Source of the DNA: Fasciolopsis buskii
Taxonomy: Eukaryota > Platyhelminthes > Trematoda > Plagiorchiida > Fasciolidae
DNA: 64,000 nt
Reading direction: 5' to 3'
Assembly (NCBI GenBank): GCA_008360955.1
Contig: LUCM01006366.1
Location: 62,001 to 126,000, forward strand
Positions within the stretch are counted from its first letter, which is position 1; each line of letters opens with the position of its first letter. Both the position numbers and the translations under genes were made by a program. The notes beneath the pieces are model-generated. The model did not search any database and was not told the DNA's origin. It was given only the letters and a program-made list of their open reading frames with translations. Positions 46,585 to 58,900 of this stretch are shown in pieces.

Positions 46585-49544
46585 AGATTTTTGCGTGCAA
46601 TCAATATTGTCGCATTCCAGTCAGAAAATATGAGGGTAAAAAGTAAAATACGAGAAAAAGAATTTAATAAATAAAATAAAACAAACTAAAATACATTCAT
46701 CGACTTGTAAAGAATATAAAAGCACTCATCCAGAAATAATCATAACACCTAAGGATAGGTTGCTCAGGAATTCGGCTGAAACCCCGTAACGGTTTGTCAA
46801 AATTCGTGCTAAATATGGAATAGTGGAGCTCCTGTAGATATTGATTTTGTACGGTAGGGAATGAAAATCGGATCGTGTGGAACTATGTGAGCGACAATTT
46901 AAAAGATCGTTGTGCAGAAGATGCGCGGGATCAGAAAGAATTTTGTGAGCAAATTTCCCACATCCTGACAACTGCTAGTCACATAGATTGAAGGACTACA
47001 CATTTGGTGGTATGACAGACACTCAACTAATAATTGATAGTCTCCGGTGAAGAATTTTAAAGGCTTTTTTAGGAAGACCTGGAAAAATGACGGGGGAACA
47101 GTGAAAAAGGATTGGGAAAACACATTGGTATACAAATCGGGAGATAGTGCTTTGTTTCACCTTGCAGTACCGAAGCTTTCTGGTTTGAAATGACAACCGT
47201 CGGAGACTGTTTACACAGGTAGAAATGTGAGTAATTCACTTCAGAATTTTATCAGCGGTAACTCCTAGATATTTCACAGAATCAGCCCTGGTAAAAGTTT
47301 CTGAGTTGATGGAAGACGTTTCGAATGGGTGGGCTGACCGAGAGAGAGAGAACAGACATTCGAAACATTTAGATGTGTTGTGATTTAAACCAGCTGATGC
47401 AGAGAAACAGCAAACGGAAGATAGGTTGTTGGAAAAACTGAAAATCATTGTTGTTCGAAACGGCATGAGAGAGGGCAACATCATCAGCATACTTAAACAG
47501 TGTTTGCTTCTTCATTAGTCGCCGACGTAAGTAGAGAAAAGAAAAGGTAACAGAATAGTACCCCGAGGCACGCCTCAGTTGGTAATCAACGGTTTTGAAG
47601 TTTTGCAATCCAGTGATGTGCGCTGGGTTAAGTTACTAAAGTAATCAACGGCCATGCTAATGAAGAATTGGGACAACAAAAGGTTTGCATTTTGTGAAGT
47701 AGACAATACCGTCGGACCGAATGGAATGCCGACGATTAGTCTGTAAAGGAGCAACGCACAGATTTCGCTGATGCTTTTAGGGACTTACAAATGTGGTGAA
47801 AGAGGGAGGCGACGGCGTCGGAAGTGGATTTGTTAGATTTCTAAGCAAACTGAAAACAGTCGACAGCATGGTACATAGAAGAACGCAGACACCTAAGTAT
47901 AGAACGCTGCGTTAGTTTAGGGACGGAAGACGTTAAAGCGATGGGGCGGAAACGTTTTGCCAAAGCAGTATAGCTGCTGGATTCAGGGATGGTAATAATA
48001 GTGACGGGTGTCCATCAGTTAGGGTTAGAGGACGAGCTTAGTGGCAAGGTAATCAGAAAAGTGAATGTATCCATCGGTGCCACAGCACCATGCCTTAAAA
48101 AAGCTGAGGGCAGACCGCCAGGACCAATCCCAGTGGTAATTTTAGTGGTGCAGAGAAAGTCGAACAACTCTCGTCTAGAAAAACTTGTGACCGTCATATC
48201 ATCACAGTGACCAAATATGAGCGGGGTATAAGTGGGAGGATGGATGAAAGCACGATTGATGCTGTCGACATCCGCGGTTTTCCTGTGCTTCTTCTATTTA
48301 CCACACAACAGTCGAATGCTTTGCCAAAGGAAACTATTGTTGTTACTATTCAACAATTGTATAGGAAACGTCATGTTGATGCATTGAATTTCCGCTCTAA
48401 TTAGGTTAGAAATGTACCGTACGCTTGAGCTATTATGAGATTTGCAAAAGTGTTCCTTGTATCTTAGAGATTTCAGTTTGTGGGTGGAGATACGGCCGTT
48501 TGAGAAGAATAGTGTTTCTGAGGGGCAGAAAATATCAAAGATTGCGTTGGCCGTCTCGGTGAAAAGTTTGACATTGCCAGTGAGCAGGGTTTCGAATGAA
48601 AAACAGGTAGATGCGAGTGAATGGGATTTGCGAAGAAGAATAAGGCTATGATTCGATAGGTTGCGTATGCGAACTTGGACTCGATTTTCGCCCGAAGGAA
48701 TGGAAGGTTGACCTAGCGTATTTCTTGAGTCTTAAAAGAAGCAGACAATGTTCGCTACTTGAAATTAGAGCACGTAGTTTCATGAAAAATAAATCACGGA
48801 TTTTTTATAATAATTCTATCCAAAATGGAGCCGCCTCTAGTGGGAGAAACGCCGCGATCAGTCAAATTAAACTGAGTCAGTGATAGAATAAATGCATGAT
48901 GGGAATCACTTCAATAGTATGCAGATTACTCTTAAGAAGAGTAAAATTAAACACTGGAAGAGTCAAAAAAGTGCGATATTTTGTTGCAAGCTGAAGCGGT
49001 AAGATATAAATTGGTTATGATAGTGCTATAATGACGAGTTAACCTAAAATGACATTGTCACTGGACAGCCAGTTGCGTTTAGCGAGTACGGATAAACAAC
49101 TTCGGACTTGCCACACCAGAAAGAGTTCACGTTTGTTGCCGCTTCGCATCCAGTCTTCTTATTGTCCTAAATTCTGTCCTGCCGGTGGAGTCTGAATCCG
49201 TCTATTGACACGAGTGAATAAGCAATATCCGGGTTTATCCGCGATTATTGTGTGCAGATGACACACCTGCGAACACGGATTGGCGTTTGAAGTGTGAGGG
49301 ACACATCAGGCGTTTTCATAAACTTTGAGCGAATGTTGGTAATCAACAAAGCCGGAATGAACATGTTGGCTGGCACGATGCATTTAAGAGCTGTCTGCCA
49401 GCCAGCACGAGTGCCTCTTTTAGATAAATATAAAGATCCTTGAAGTGCAGCAATGCGCGATCCCAGTCCATGTCGAGAAACGATACGGTTTTTGAACAAA
49501 AGTAATTCAGAACGACTGTAGCATCGAACGGAGAATATAATCAA
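46585..49544 (-). mobile_element. CR1/Jockey-like LINE ORF2 with simple-repeat tail, minus strand
   Basis: ORF2 is colinear over about 2.8 kb. The endonuclease start is at 49,544-49,245 (SKRGTRAG, then LLITNIRSKF and RRCVICTQ where CVICET is expected). A decayed endonuclease body follows. A linker at 48,660-48,215 reads through with few breaks. The RT then follows: TTKITTGIGPGGLPSAFLRHGA near 48,140, MAVDYFSNLTQRTS near 47,650, LRRASGYYSV at the GxxQGS position, and YADDVALSHA with the intact catalytic pair near 47,490. A KCFECLF and SVKYLGVTADKIL block comes next. The C-terminus (46,971-46,726) carries NKILSDPAHLLHNDL and RSSTIPYLARILTNR. A 3' untranslated region and a pentanucleotide tail follow. 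Stops and frameshifts make it non-functional. Confidence 0.85.
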
Positions 49545-51680
49545 ACCAAATGTCGGACATCAAAATAACGAAATAAAATGACAGAACTGTAGCGCAGCCG
49601 GTCAAAGGGCACGCATAACACGACGATAACAGTAATGCATGCTACTTTTCTGCACGTTAGAAAGCTTTCACCAACTAATCCTAGCGCACTTCCCTTAACC
49701 TCGGCTACCCTGATGGTAACTTTGGTGAACCTTCAGCCTCATTTATGCCTGGCACAAATCGAGTTCCCTAACCTGCGCCTCTTTTCATTTTAGCCTCTTT
49801 CTGCTCAGTCCATCCCTTCGGTTCCTTCTCAACTGGCATACCACGAAACGCCCTACGTTATCTACGATTTGTATCACATTTGCGTGTGCCCCACGCACAC
49901 CTCCCGGCCATCAGCGTTCCCCTGTGAACAGCCGGTCGTAGTTCAATGCTTAACCTGGCGATTCTCTCCGTCGCAGATGCCCGTCGCCCTCCGTTCGAAC
50001 AATGATTTACCGACGTGCTGAAAGATGACCCTGAGATTATCAGACCAATCTGCCCACCCGCTTAGTTATCGTTTACTCCAAATTAACATCGGTTGCTCTC
50101 CTCTTCCTTTCATCCGACTTAACCATCAATTCTTATGTCTGGAACTGACTGGGTCCCTAATCACCTCCGATGACGATAAACACCGTTCCAATTGGCGTCC
50201 ACCAAGATACAGAGACAACTCTCGGGAATTTTTTTCGCTGTCGCATGAAAGTGGACCTCACTCATTAAGCGATCCTACGCATGCATCCCACCCCTGGTTG
50301 CTATCGGAACTATCGTCAATAAGTTCAGTTACTCTCAAGAAATTTTTAATGAACGAGCTTTGATAACATGATCATTGCCGGAAAGTGGTTAACTGAATTC
50401 ACCCTAACAAGCCGAACGGCACGATTTACTAGCTATTCAGAAAGAACGTAACTGGTTGCACGGCGACTGCCTTGTATATGCCGAACAGAAATTTCTTGCG
50501 TTCAAGTCTTTTCCCCTGCACCTTGACACAATGCCTGAACCCATCTGGCGGACTATTATTACATATAGGTCTTCACTTTATGCCATTTGCACCGAATAAC
50601 CCCAAATATCTCCGCTGCTGACCTTCAGTAAGTCATCATTTTTTCTTGCTCAAAAGTTAACAAGCCACAAGCTAACGGACGGGACGGGACTTCAGTGTAC
50701 CTAGCATTTGCTGGCAAGCTTACTGCACATCAAACCACGTAATAGGCTTTGTCTACTCTACCCACGCTGGACTCTGGACCAATTATTTAACATCTGAGAA
50801 CAGAAATAACAAGAGTTAGCTTAATCTGTAGTTTAGGGCCACACGGGGTTTCTGCCCAAACCGTGTGGTACCCCCTTAGCAGGGGTCATGCGATGGCACC
50901 ATGCAGGTTGTCCCACCTCCGAAATTGTCCATTACCTACGACCTGCCAGCGGACAGAGTTAACTGACTGGGCCCAGCTATTTGTGATGCTGCTTTCAGTG
51001 AAGCGAAATAATTTATTCGCTGCAAAGGTTTTACAGTTGGGGTTTACGAAATCGGTATAAATGGATTGTCACCTATAGAAAACGCATAACAATCGTGGAA
51101 AGAGAGCAGAGGAGATAAGACAGCTTACATACAGTCTACTCGAACGCCCACGGTGTCTTCCACGGAATACGTAGAACAGTTCCTCCAAAGATGTTATAAA
51201 ATCAGAACACCGAGGTTGGGGAGCCATGATGAAAGTATGCAAACTACCCACTCCTAGGAGTAGGTAATATTCATTTGCAGGTTTTCAAATATTGCATGTC
51301 TAGCTTGCGTCATGCTGTGTGCTGTGAGCAAGCAGTACAAAGTGGTAGGAATTTTTCTTCAACGCAATCATTCCTTCCATCGAGTTCACGACGGACATTA
51401 GGTGCGCAATCGCAAGTAAGAAATTTTTGGCCTTACTAGAGGGGTAAGCAGATAGGCCAGGGAAAAGTTTAACCGGGTGGTGACAGCGCGGGAAACAAAT
51501 AGTCTTGGGCATACGTTTCGATCAATGCATGATCGTAAAGATGCGGTTCGTGTGAAAGACATTGCGCGGTCAAGGTACTCTTTGGCTACTGAAATGCGAA
51601 GATGTAGTACGGTTTGCACTTTTCGTGCCGGGGTGTTTGCCATTTGATAGAAATGTGCTCAGAAGTGCTCACTAACTCAA
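49545..51680. other. No recognisable gene
   Basis: One open frame of 112 codons at 50,025-50,363 (+) has no known motif. Two adjacent hairpins at 50,839-50,868 and 50,872-50,885 are listed separately. Confidence 0.5.
50839..50885. other. Pair of adjacent hairpins
   Basis: CCACACGG and CCGTGTGG form an 8 bp stem around 14 bases. Four bases on, CCCCT and AGGGG form a 5 bp stem around TAGC. No function is evident; it may be chance. Confidence 0.4.
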
Positions 51681-52049
51681 ATGCAGTGGGTTGTGCTTTG
51701 GCATGCTATGCTGCCTGAGGGTAGCCAGTTAGGGAGGTCAGTATTTTATGCACTCACTCCTAATAAAGGCGGAGCCAGCTATTGCCCTACTTTTGACACC
51801 ATGTTACCTTCAACAGATAACGTGAAATCGATTGCCATCGACCTCGGCTTGGCGCAGTTAAACGTCTTTCAACCTGCTTACCCTGAAGCAACTGTTTTGT
51901 TCTGTCGATTTCATGTACTGATGGACATGTTTCACCGTTGCGGCAGCCCGCCCGTAACTGTAGAAGGCGATGGCAAGCGCATTCATCAATGGATGTGCAA
52001 CTTATTTTCTGAGTCGAAAAAGGAGGACTTTGATAGGTTTGATCAGTAA
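51681..52049 (+). pseudogene. Mutator-like (MULE/ZSWIM-type) transposase fragment
   Basis: The 122-codon open frame carries the core of a MULE-type DDE transposase or the related host ZSWIM proteins. GRSVFYALTPNKGG corresponds to the GxPVAYAL step, VKSIAIDLGLAQLNVFQ holds an Asp near where the family reads VVDKDFAEINV, and FPEATVLFCRFHVL-type wording (YPEATVLFCRFHVLMDM) matches the xxCRFHV motif with its Cys and His. Only about a third of a usual transposase core is present. No zinc-binding SWIM domain or terminal repeats were found, and the frame closes at 52,049. A decayed tail may continue toward 52,560. A host ZSWIM-like pseudogene is the alternative. Confidence 0.65.
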
Positions 52050-52984
52050 TCCGCTCGCCTAGTCCACCGCAGCCATGGAAATGTAAGGAATCTATGCTTC
52101 CATGTGCATGCACTTGGGCAGGGTTAGAGATATTTACAGGTATCCCTGGTCATACACCTGCCTACAGATAGGAGCTTCTAGGGATGAACCTGCGGCCATA
52201 AGTGGGCGCGCATAGGTTACTGTTTATAAGTTAGCTCATGCATTGTCTTGCTAATGTTAGAAGACTACGTCTGTATAGATGCATGAGCAAACAACTGCTA
52301 TTATTTCACCATCTACGCATCCGGAAAAGATAAACATGATAAACGTCCTGCGTATATGTATACCTTTATATGGAGACCTAAGGTTACCCAAATGTTGTCA
52401 TATACGGGGATAATAATGTGCAGTGAAGAAAACCATTGCTTCCTTAATTGGGTATATATAAAAACGTATACGATAATAATGCGCTCCCATGTGATAATGA
52501 GGCAAACACAAAAGACAGTAAACAGAAAGATCGTTTTCACCACGACAGTCAGTCAATTTTAATGCTTTAGCATGCTAAACCAACTTATGATTTTCTTAAC
52601 AAACTGGCAATCATTTTTCCCGCCTGGCATCATTCCTTCATACGTTTTATTTTGTATACTTTCTTCAAACTCGTCAGCAGTGGGCATTTAACAGCAAGCG
52701 TTGCCTGCTATCGCGCGGTGGACAGTCGTGGGCATAGCGGGTCATCGCAGGTGGATGAATGGCGGTCCAGGATTAGAATGACCGAAAAACCCGGCCGCTT
52801 TCCAAGGGTGAACAGGTAGCAATCGCCTAACAAAAAATAAACAGATAAGACGGTGGCGCCCTGAAAGGCCTGAATGAAGTAAAACAAAGTGCACTGGTTT
52901 CGTGACGCATCCGCTGCGGAAAATTCACAGCAAATTACTGGCAATAGAGTTATACGAAAGACTATATTATATTTCACAAAATTA
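52050..52984. other. No recognisable gene
   Basis: AT-rich. An open piece at 52,356-52,562 (+) could be a continuation of the transposase, but it has no motif. Confidence 0.45.
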
Positions 52985-53105
52985 TAATTTCCTGTGCCCA
53001 GTGTTTCCAGAATCCCACTGGACAGAAAGCATGAGCACTCTGCTGCTTAGAAAGGAAGAGAATGACGATTAACATGGTATGAGTTGAATAATATATCCGA
53101 CACTG

Positions 53106-53152
53106 GTAAGCCAGTGTGAAAGACGAGTGGGGCTCTGCTTCTTCTGTTTGAG
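53106..53152 (+). other. Possible 47-base intron, copy 3
   Basis: GTAAGCC at the start and a pyrimidine-rich run ending GTTTGAG. It has the same position and phase as the 49-base stretch at 32,014-32,062. The donor lies in a small palindrome (CACTGG TAAG CCAGTG). Confidence 0.4.
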
Positions 53153-53593
53153 TTCGGGAGCCTAACTAATGACAGTTATCCTCATACTGATAGCCGCGAG
53201 TGTCTAGAGAAAAATTGGAAATGTTCAACGTAGACTATAGTGGCGCTATTTGAAATAGGGGTTTGTGTGTAGGTGTCTTCAAGGAATTTGGCTGTCAATG
53301 CGATGGGAATGTTGGCCTCAATCCGGCAACTCCAGCAGTAAAGCTGTGTAGTTGGGAGTGCCTGTCCGCTCGTTGCTGGAAAGCGTTGGGTATCAAACTA
53401 TGTGGCCTCAATTTCCAAGCAGACTTGCAGTAGAAGCATCAGTTTTATTATCGAGTCAACAATCATGTTCAATCCATCGTGGCCGGCGGAGAAGATCGTA
53501 TTTGTCTGTCCTGGGACAGAATATCTGATACTTAGGTCAGTCTGCTCTCATGGTATAATCAGACATGTGAAGATGGAGTCAGAGAATGGATAG
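53153..53593 (+). pseudogene. Part Z of X-Z family, copy 3
   Basis: In phase with copy 1 it covers 147 codons to the same final stop (RHVKMESENG). It has three premature stops, at 53,231, 53,270 and 53,339, so it is a pseudogene. From 53,402 the frame is open for 63 codons. VFVCPGTEYLILRSVCSHG matches the equivalent part of copy 1 (VFLRPGIVDLSLGSACFHG). The preserved ending against a decayed start suggests that the ancestral gene used this frame. Function unknown. Confidence 0.5.
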
Positions 53594-53645
53594 GAACCTC
53601 CTGGTGAGACACGAGTGCAAACGGACACGTCCAGCATGGAAAGGC

Positions 53646-55329
53646 AAAGGTAGACAGCATTCTGGAGGTATTCCAGCTAAGGATCATGGTGCGTGCAATT
53701 ATAAGAACCAGAAGTGATATACAACATGCAGTGCGAGGCATTAGATGATGTCGCCCTCCGCACCTAGAACGGCTTAACTGTCAAATGCGTCTACAGGACG
53801 AGGTTTAGGTAAGGATTCCAAGTGCTTGTTTGTACATAAGAATTAGATGTGAATATCTATGCCTGTTAATATAAATTGCTGCATATGTATTAAAATAAAG
53901 AGAATGTTAGGTGGAAATTGCGTAGGCACTGTTTCATTGTTGGAGAATCGAGAGAAATTTGTCGGGTTTTTCTGCTTATAGCTAAAATGATATGTAATTG
54001 TGGAGACCACCGCGGATGAAAATAACCAGATCTTGTTGAAAAGGTTGAGATGTGAATCCAAGTGTTATATATATTCTCCTTCCAGCAATTCCCTAGGCCT
54101 GAATCATTTGCTCTTTCCATTGGGGTGTAATGACTGCGCAAATTTAACGACGGTTACTGTCTTCCTAATTCCATTTTTAAGGGCAGAAAAGAAGAGAGAA
54201 ATCATTCTTATATATGGGCAAGTTTATTCCAATTCTCCCAGCTAATATTTTGATATCTATAAAACGACCTAAATGTTTGACGTTGGAAAACGCGATAATC
54301 ACATTCAGGCTCTGGAAAAGCGAAATAAAATGACCAAACAGTGTGCGAGAAATAATCGGAATCTTATACACAAACAGCAGTCCGCATCTGTACAAACGGC
54401 TATGGCATCCATGAGGGCGCGACCGATGTGATTTTCAGTTGGTCACCTATTTATAAATTCGGAGGCCGGCTTAACAAAGCCCAGATCAACCAAAATTACT
54501 CAACATTTGCCGAACAGTAACCACTGCCGTGCTGCATTCACTTCCGTAACCAGTCTGATTTTACTGCACCGAAACAACATTTCAGGATGGATAGCTCGTC
54601 ATTACCTTGTTCGGTTTAGTGAGTTGTTAAATGTTGAGCAGTGTTTGCTGCGCTTGTTAGGGCGCCAAAACCCATTTGGCAACAGGGCTACTGATGGACG
54701 TTTATTGGTTGTGTTGATGTTGACGCCTTTGAAACGTACCTTGTTATTACTTACTGTTTCGGAACATAAGTGGTGAATTAATCACCACCGTGTAGCAGTG
54801 AAGGCGTTGCAAATGATTTGAATTCGAGGTCGCGAATCAGTAAGCTTAAAAAAGCATCAGTGGTCGTAAGATGCGGTTCGTGGAATACTGCGTGCATGAT
54901 ACTTTTTTGTTAACCTGATCTGGACTTTCATATATTACAGGACCATTTTGCTATTTGTTTCATAATATCTGGTACGAATAAATGGAAGCGATATCGCATA
55001 AGCATATAAGTGTCCTGATGTGCTGTGTGCGAGGAGGCCATATTGTAAGAGCACGGGGTTCGTTGCCTGCGGTTGGATAGTTGGCTTGCGGGAGCTATAG
55101 TTCACATTTCAAACTTTGGATTAACGCCTTTTGGTGGATACTCTTTAAGAGCCCATTTTTCGTTTCCTCCCAACATGCGTAAAACGGCAGGGCATTTTCC
55201 AAGCTTTAAGTGTCAATTTGCCAAACATCTGCTGTGGATCTAGGACCTTGATCCGAACTTCAATCACATGTCCATCATCTTTGTTGGGGAATATACAAAT
55301 ATACCTGTGGAATTTTAGAATGCTGTCAA
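53646..55329. other. No recognisable gene
   Basis: Short frames only. The open piece at 54,507-54,776 (+) has no motif. The upper end may belong to the N-terminal part of the CACTA element that follows, but it is too decayed to show. Confidence 0.45.
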
Positions 55330-56860
55330 AGGACTACTGAAGTCTATGGACAGTCTTTTAAGTAAACTGGAACTACATTTGAACTATCATGGAGCGGCCG
55401 TTTTTGCCAATCCAACCCGCAGTTTTGACGGTTGCCGGCAAGTGATTATAAAGCTGTTTTATTCCCGGTGATGACCAATGGGTTCGGTAAGCCCTCGAAT
55501 GTCGCTGATTTCTTCAAGTAAGCTATTTCTGAGCTGACTATCTTGTTGAAAGAAGGCAACAAAACTGGTGATATTTTTGCTACAGTCCGTCTGGCATCCC
55601 TGGAGCGTAGCAATCTAGGTCGTGCTTTTATTAATCAAGTTGACCAATCTACTGGGTAATAGGACTGGAATAAGCGTGTGGTCAGTACCGTGGTAAACGG
55701 GCCAATATCCGAGTTAAAGTCAAAATCACCCGATTTTTACTCTTTTCGCGCATCTAAACACCAGCGACATTATATTAGTGTTAGTCCGTTCTTGGTATTA
55801 CCGGTGAACAATGGTTACCATTGTTCTAATTGGATTTATGCACTTAATTTTATTGGGAGTGATGGAAAAATGCTTGATATTTGGCTACATGGTCTCCGAG
55901 TCAGCCCTTACCCTTCATATCCATCGTCTACTGAAACACTTGGTGAGCGCATTACTTTTTTCAGAGGCACATTCGACGTGACTTTCAACGGTTGCTCGTC
56001 ATGTCGATGATGTGGAGATTTTGAACGCCACTGATTTTCGTACTTTTTGTTACTCTTAGGGCCTGTATTTCTGCGGAGTTTGCCGCCAAACGATATTTAT
56101 AAACACTTTGTTCAATCTTTATTCACGTTTTATCTCATCCTTTCTTGTATCAAAACAATACCTTTTCCAGCGCCCTGGCAGCGTCTTTTGTGCAAAATTA
56201 TTTTAATTTTTATGGTGTGTCCAGTATGGTTTATAATGTGCACAGTTTGATCCATCGTCCATCGGCCTTGCTAGACAGCTTTTCTTGCTTCCCATGTGAA
56301 AGCTTGATGGGCTTCCTGAAGTACAGCATTCATGGACCACGTGATCCAGCACAACAGCTGTATTGTCGGCTTTGTGAGGCGGTTACTGTTGAGTGCTTGC
56401 CACGTATGACGAAGATGGAATACAACAGCGTGAACCCATGACCCGCTGTTGTGCATGCTGAATGCTCTTCATCTTTAGAGGAACGGTGTTGACTTACACA
56501 CTGCCCATCAACTTTGTAATTGCTCTTTATAGGCCGGCGTACCTAATCCCATAATTAACGATGAAAAAGGTTTGGAATTTTTACATTATCCATCTGACTT
56601 TTCACTTTCTCTATACACAGACCACAAATCTGTACGTATTCCTTGTTGACGTCATCAGTATTCCTTTAATGGCATGACGTTTAAATTTTTTATCGTGTAT
56701 GGCAAAGTAGATCGGTCGCCATCTCGTTATTACACATGTTCTTTTCACGGATTTACATCAGCTGTGATAGACGAGGTTCATTTATATCCCATATTATACA
56801 CCAAAAAGATGCGGTGCGGTCTACGTCAGCTTTCCAAGAGAAATCGATGGTGAACAACGA
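55330..56860 (+). pseudogene. CACTA/EnSpm-type transposase (TNP2/DUF4218-like), decayed
   Basis: Blocks appear in the order known from animal TNP2-like transposases. GFGKPSNVADFF and ELTILLKEG (55,480-55,560) are followed by LGRAFINQV, where CDAPARAF is usual. FRASKHQRHY, SPFLVLPVNN and a decayed LDFMH-type segment lie at 55,740-55,900. FLLLLGPVFLRSLPPNDIYKHF is at 56,045-56,115. FYGVSSMVYNVHSLIH and LLDSFSCFPCESLMGFLK, then RDPAQQL, lie at 56,205-56,360; this is the DUF4218-like region. The C-terminal GFEFLHYPSDFSLSLYTDH lies near 56,570-56,630, with further decayed coding to about 56,860. Frameshifts separate the blocks. The DD(D/E) residues could not be assigned, and no CACTA-type ends were found. 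It would be the cut-and-paste enzyme of a DNA transposon. Confidence 0.82.
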
Positions 56861-57399
56861 TCGAGCTATTAAGCTTTGGTTCACCGATACTCATGATCGC
56901 ATTTACGGGCGCATCGCAGGAAGATGCGTTAGTTTTGGTGGCCTGAACTACCATTGAAATACCATATCTTACATACTTGATAACAATCTGAGCAGTGCCA
57001 AACCACAACCAAATGCGTCTTATTTAATTTCCCCTTCTTTTCATTACAGACTGCTTGGAAAATTAAATGAAATTCCTGTGAATAAAATTCCATGTACTGC
57101 ATCTTTCAATTGCTCTTTTAATATAATTATTTTTCATAACCCATATTCAATTTCCACTTCGGTTATGTTAAGCGCGTAGAGCTTTAGGGCATCCGTCCTC
57201 AGCATCGTAACCGTTTGAACTATGCTTGCCACTGTCTTTCATGCGTAATGTGTACTTACCGAATTCGGCAACTGAGATAAGAAACTACAGGTAGCTAGTG
57301 TGACAAAGGCCTAGATAACAATTGGTAATCAGAAATCAGGCAGTGCGTAATCCGCGGCTAAACAACTACAAACTGGAAAAGGGCAAAAATGAAGCAAAG
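56861..57399. other. No recognisable gene
   Basis: AT-rich DNA between the CACTA remnant and X-Z copy 2. It shows no homology to part Z, so copy 2 lacks it. Confidence 0.5.
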
Positions 57400-58130
57400 G
57401 GTACTGAAGTGTACCCTACTTTTATTCCCTATGTCTTGCCTGCCCGATATTGGTATCATCTCCGGAATTTTTCCTCCTGCTGTGGCCAAAGTCTGTGAAT
57501 TTTATCGGACCCTTAATGGATTTTTTCCGGATCGGATCCGGCATGCTACTTGGGTCACTGCTGACGACGTTTACTTTCGTCACGTCATCAAACACTGATT
57601 TCCTGTAATTCCTCATCAGTGTTCATCCTACTCCGCATTTCCAAACGGCTTTCAATCAGTTTTTCGGTTGCATTTACCACGGTAAATTGATTGACGTCTT
57701 TCTTCATTTTCATTGTAATATTGTGCATCCATCGTCCGCCAGTACTCTTTTCTCTAGCTGTTTGGTTCGTTTTGACAAGTTTCGACCCGTACTCATGATC
57801 TTGTTGGCTTTCACCACCTTGGTTAAACTTTCATGTCCCTTTTTATAAACGTTGAATCCGATTACTGCGGCAATATCTCGAGACTCGCCGACATCTCTTA
57901 ATTGAATCTTGCGTCTGAGACACACGTCGTCGGTGCGTATAAGTACTTTGTTCGTCGTGGAATGCCATTTTGTTTCTTCTAGTTTTTTCCTTGCTTGTGC
58001 GCTATTTTCTTCCTTGCAATTTGTAATACAAAAGTGACATTTGATCATGCAAACAAACAAGCCTCTCGAAATGTTCCAGATATACAACGCAACTACTTTC
58101 AAATATTGATTTTTATTTTTTCCTCTCACT
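57400..58130 (-). pseudogene. Part X of X-Z family, copy 2
   Basis: On the minus strand, 58,129-57,710 is open for 139 codons. It begins with GKNKNQYLKV and continues through RGLFVCMIKCHFCITNC, which has closely spaced Cys, then VLIRTDDVCLRRKIQLRD (copy 1: VFIRTNDAYRRCRFQLDD) and AAVIGFNVYKKG (copy 1: GFNGSTKW). After this frame closes, the homology with copy 1 goes on in another frame (MKKDVNQFT; RLEMRSRMN), so at least one copy is frameshifted. Part Z is absent downstream. It is the best-preserved X part. The Cys pattern could suggest metal binding, but I recognise no domain and assign no function. Confidence 0.5.
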
Positions 58131-58269
58131 CGCGATTTAGATCATAGGTCTGAAAAAGTGGGAGGCTGCAGTTATAATAATAATAATGTATATTTTCTTG
58201 ATTGTGAGATGCATGCGCAAGGCAAGATCAATTTTTTACATAGATGATGCACATGGAAACACGGACAAT

Positions 58270-58900
58270 GTGAATCGATGAGACAGGGGGTGAAAGCGAC
58301 CTCTAGTGATTTGAGAGGCTTGTTTGTTTTTATATATCTCACGACATACGAGAGTCATGCGCAAGATAACATTAAAATTAGGCCAGGAAGGCACATGGAA
58401 GACATGGAAAACGGAAACCAAAACATACAATGCAACGTTGCTTACGCTCACAGGATCATAACGGGCAATGTGGTTTTCCGAGCAGGGGTCTTTAATTCAA
58501 AGCTAGGTGATTGTTCGCAAAGATTTTTCTGTGGTTGCATTCCAGTCCTACACTGCAAATTATATTGTTTGAATGCACCAAAGGTGCGTATCGCGGGCAC
58601 AAAATATGGCTGGAGGGCAATGGCTGTCGCCGCCCGTTGGCCGGGGTACTCGATAGTCAAGAGAGTCATAGAGTGGGGATGAGTATCAGTATGGATGCGA
58701 TAACGGAATGGAGATGAGCGAAAACTAGACTGGATATCAAAAAGGCAGTATAAAACTCAAAAACTCAGAAGGCACAGACAGATTAAGCAAGGAGTGCGGC
58801 GACAATGGATGGGTATTGTGCCATCGTAATACTAATACATGAGGTTTGTTTCGAGCAATTTTGCGTTCATAAATTGAGCTTGGTCTAGAGATGAAAGTGG
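58270..58900 (+). pseudogene. Part X of X-Z family, copy 4, head-to-head with copy 2
   Basis: The open frame 58,278-58,682 (134 codons) includes RGLFVFIYLTTY, corresponding to RGLFVCMIKCHF of copy 2, and NAPKVRIAGTKYGW, corresponding to YAPMMRIAGADFNW of copy 1. Homology then runs on in decayed form to about 58,860. It points away from copy 2 with only about 140 bases between them. Function unknown. Confidence 0.5.

Larger units (their letters stand above)
52985..53645 (+). repeat. X-Z repeat family, copy 3 (end of X plus Z)
   Basis: It aligns to 32,160-31,560 of copy 1 on the opposite strand. Shared anchors include GAATAATAT before CCAGTGTGAAA, CCTGTCCGCTC, TATGTGGCCTC, CAGACTTGCA, and GACACGAGTGCAAAC-like wording after the stop. 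Only the last part of X is recognisable. Confidence 0.65.
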
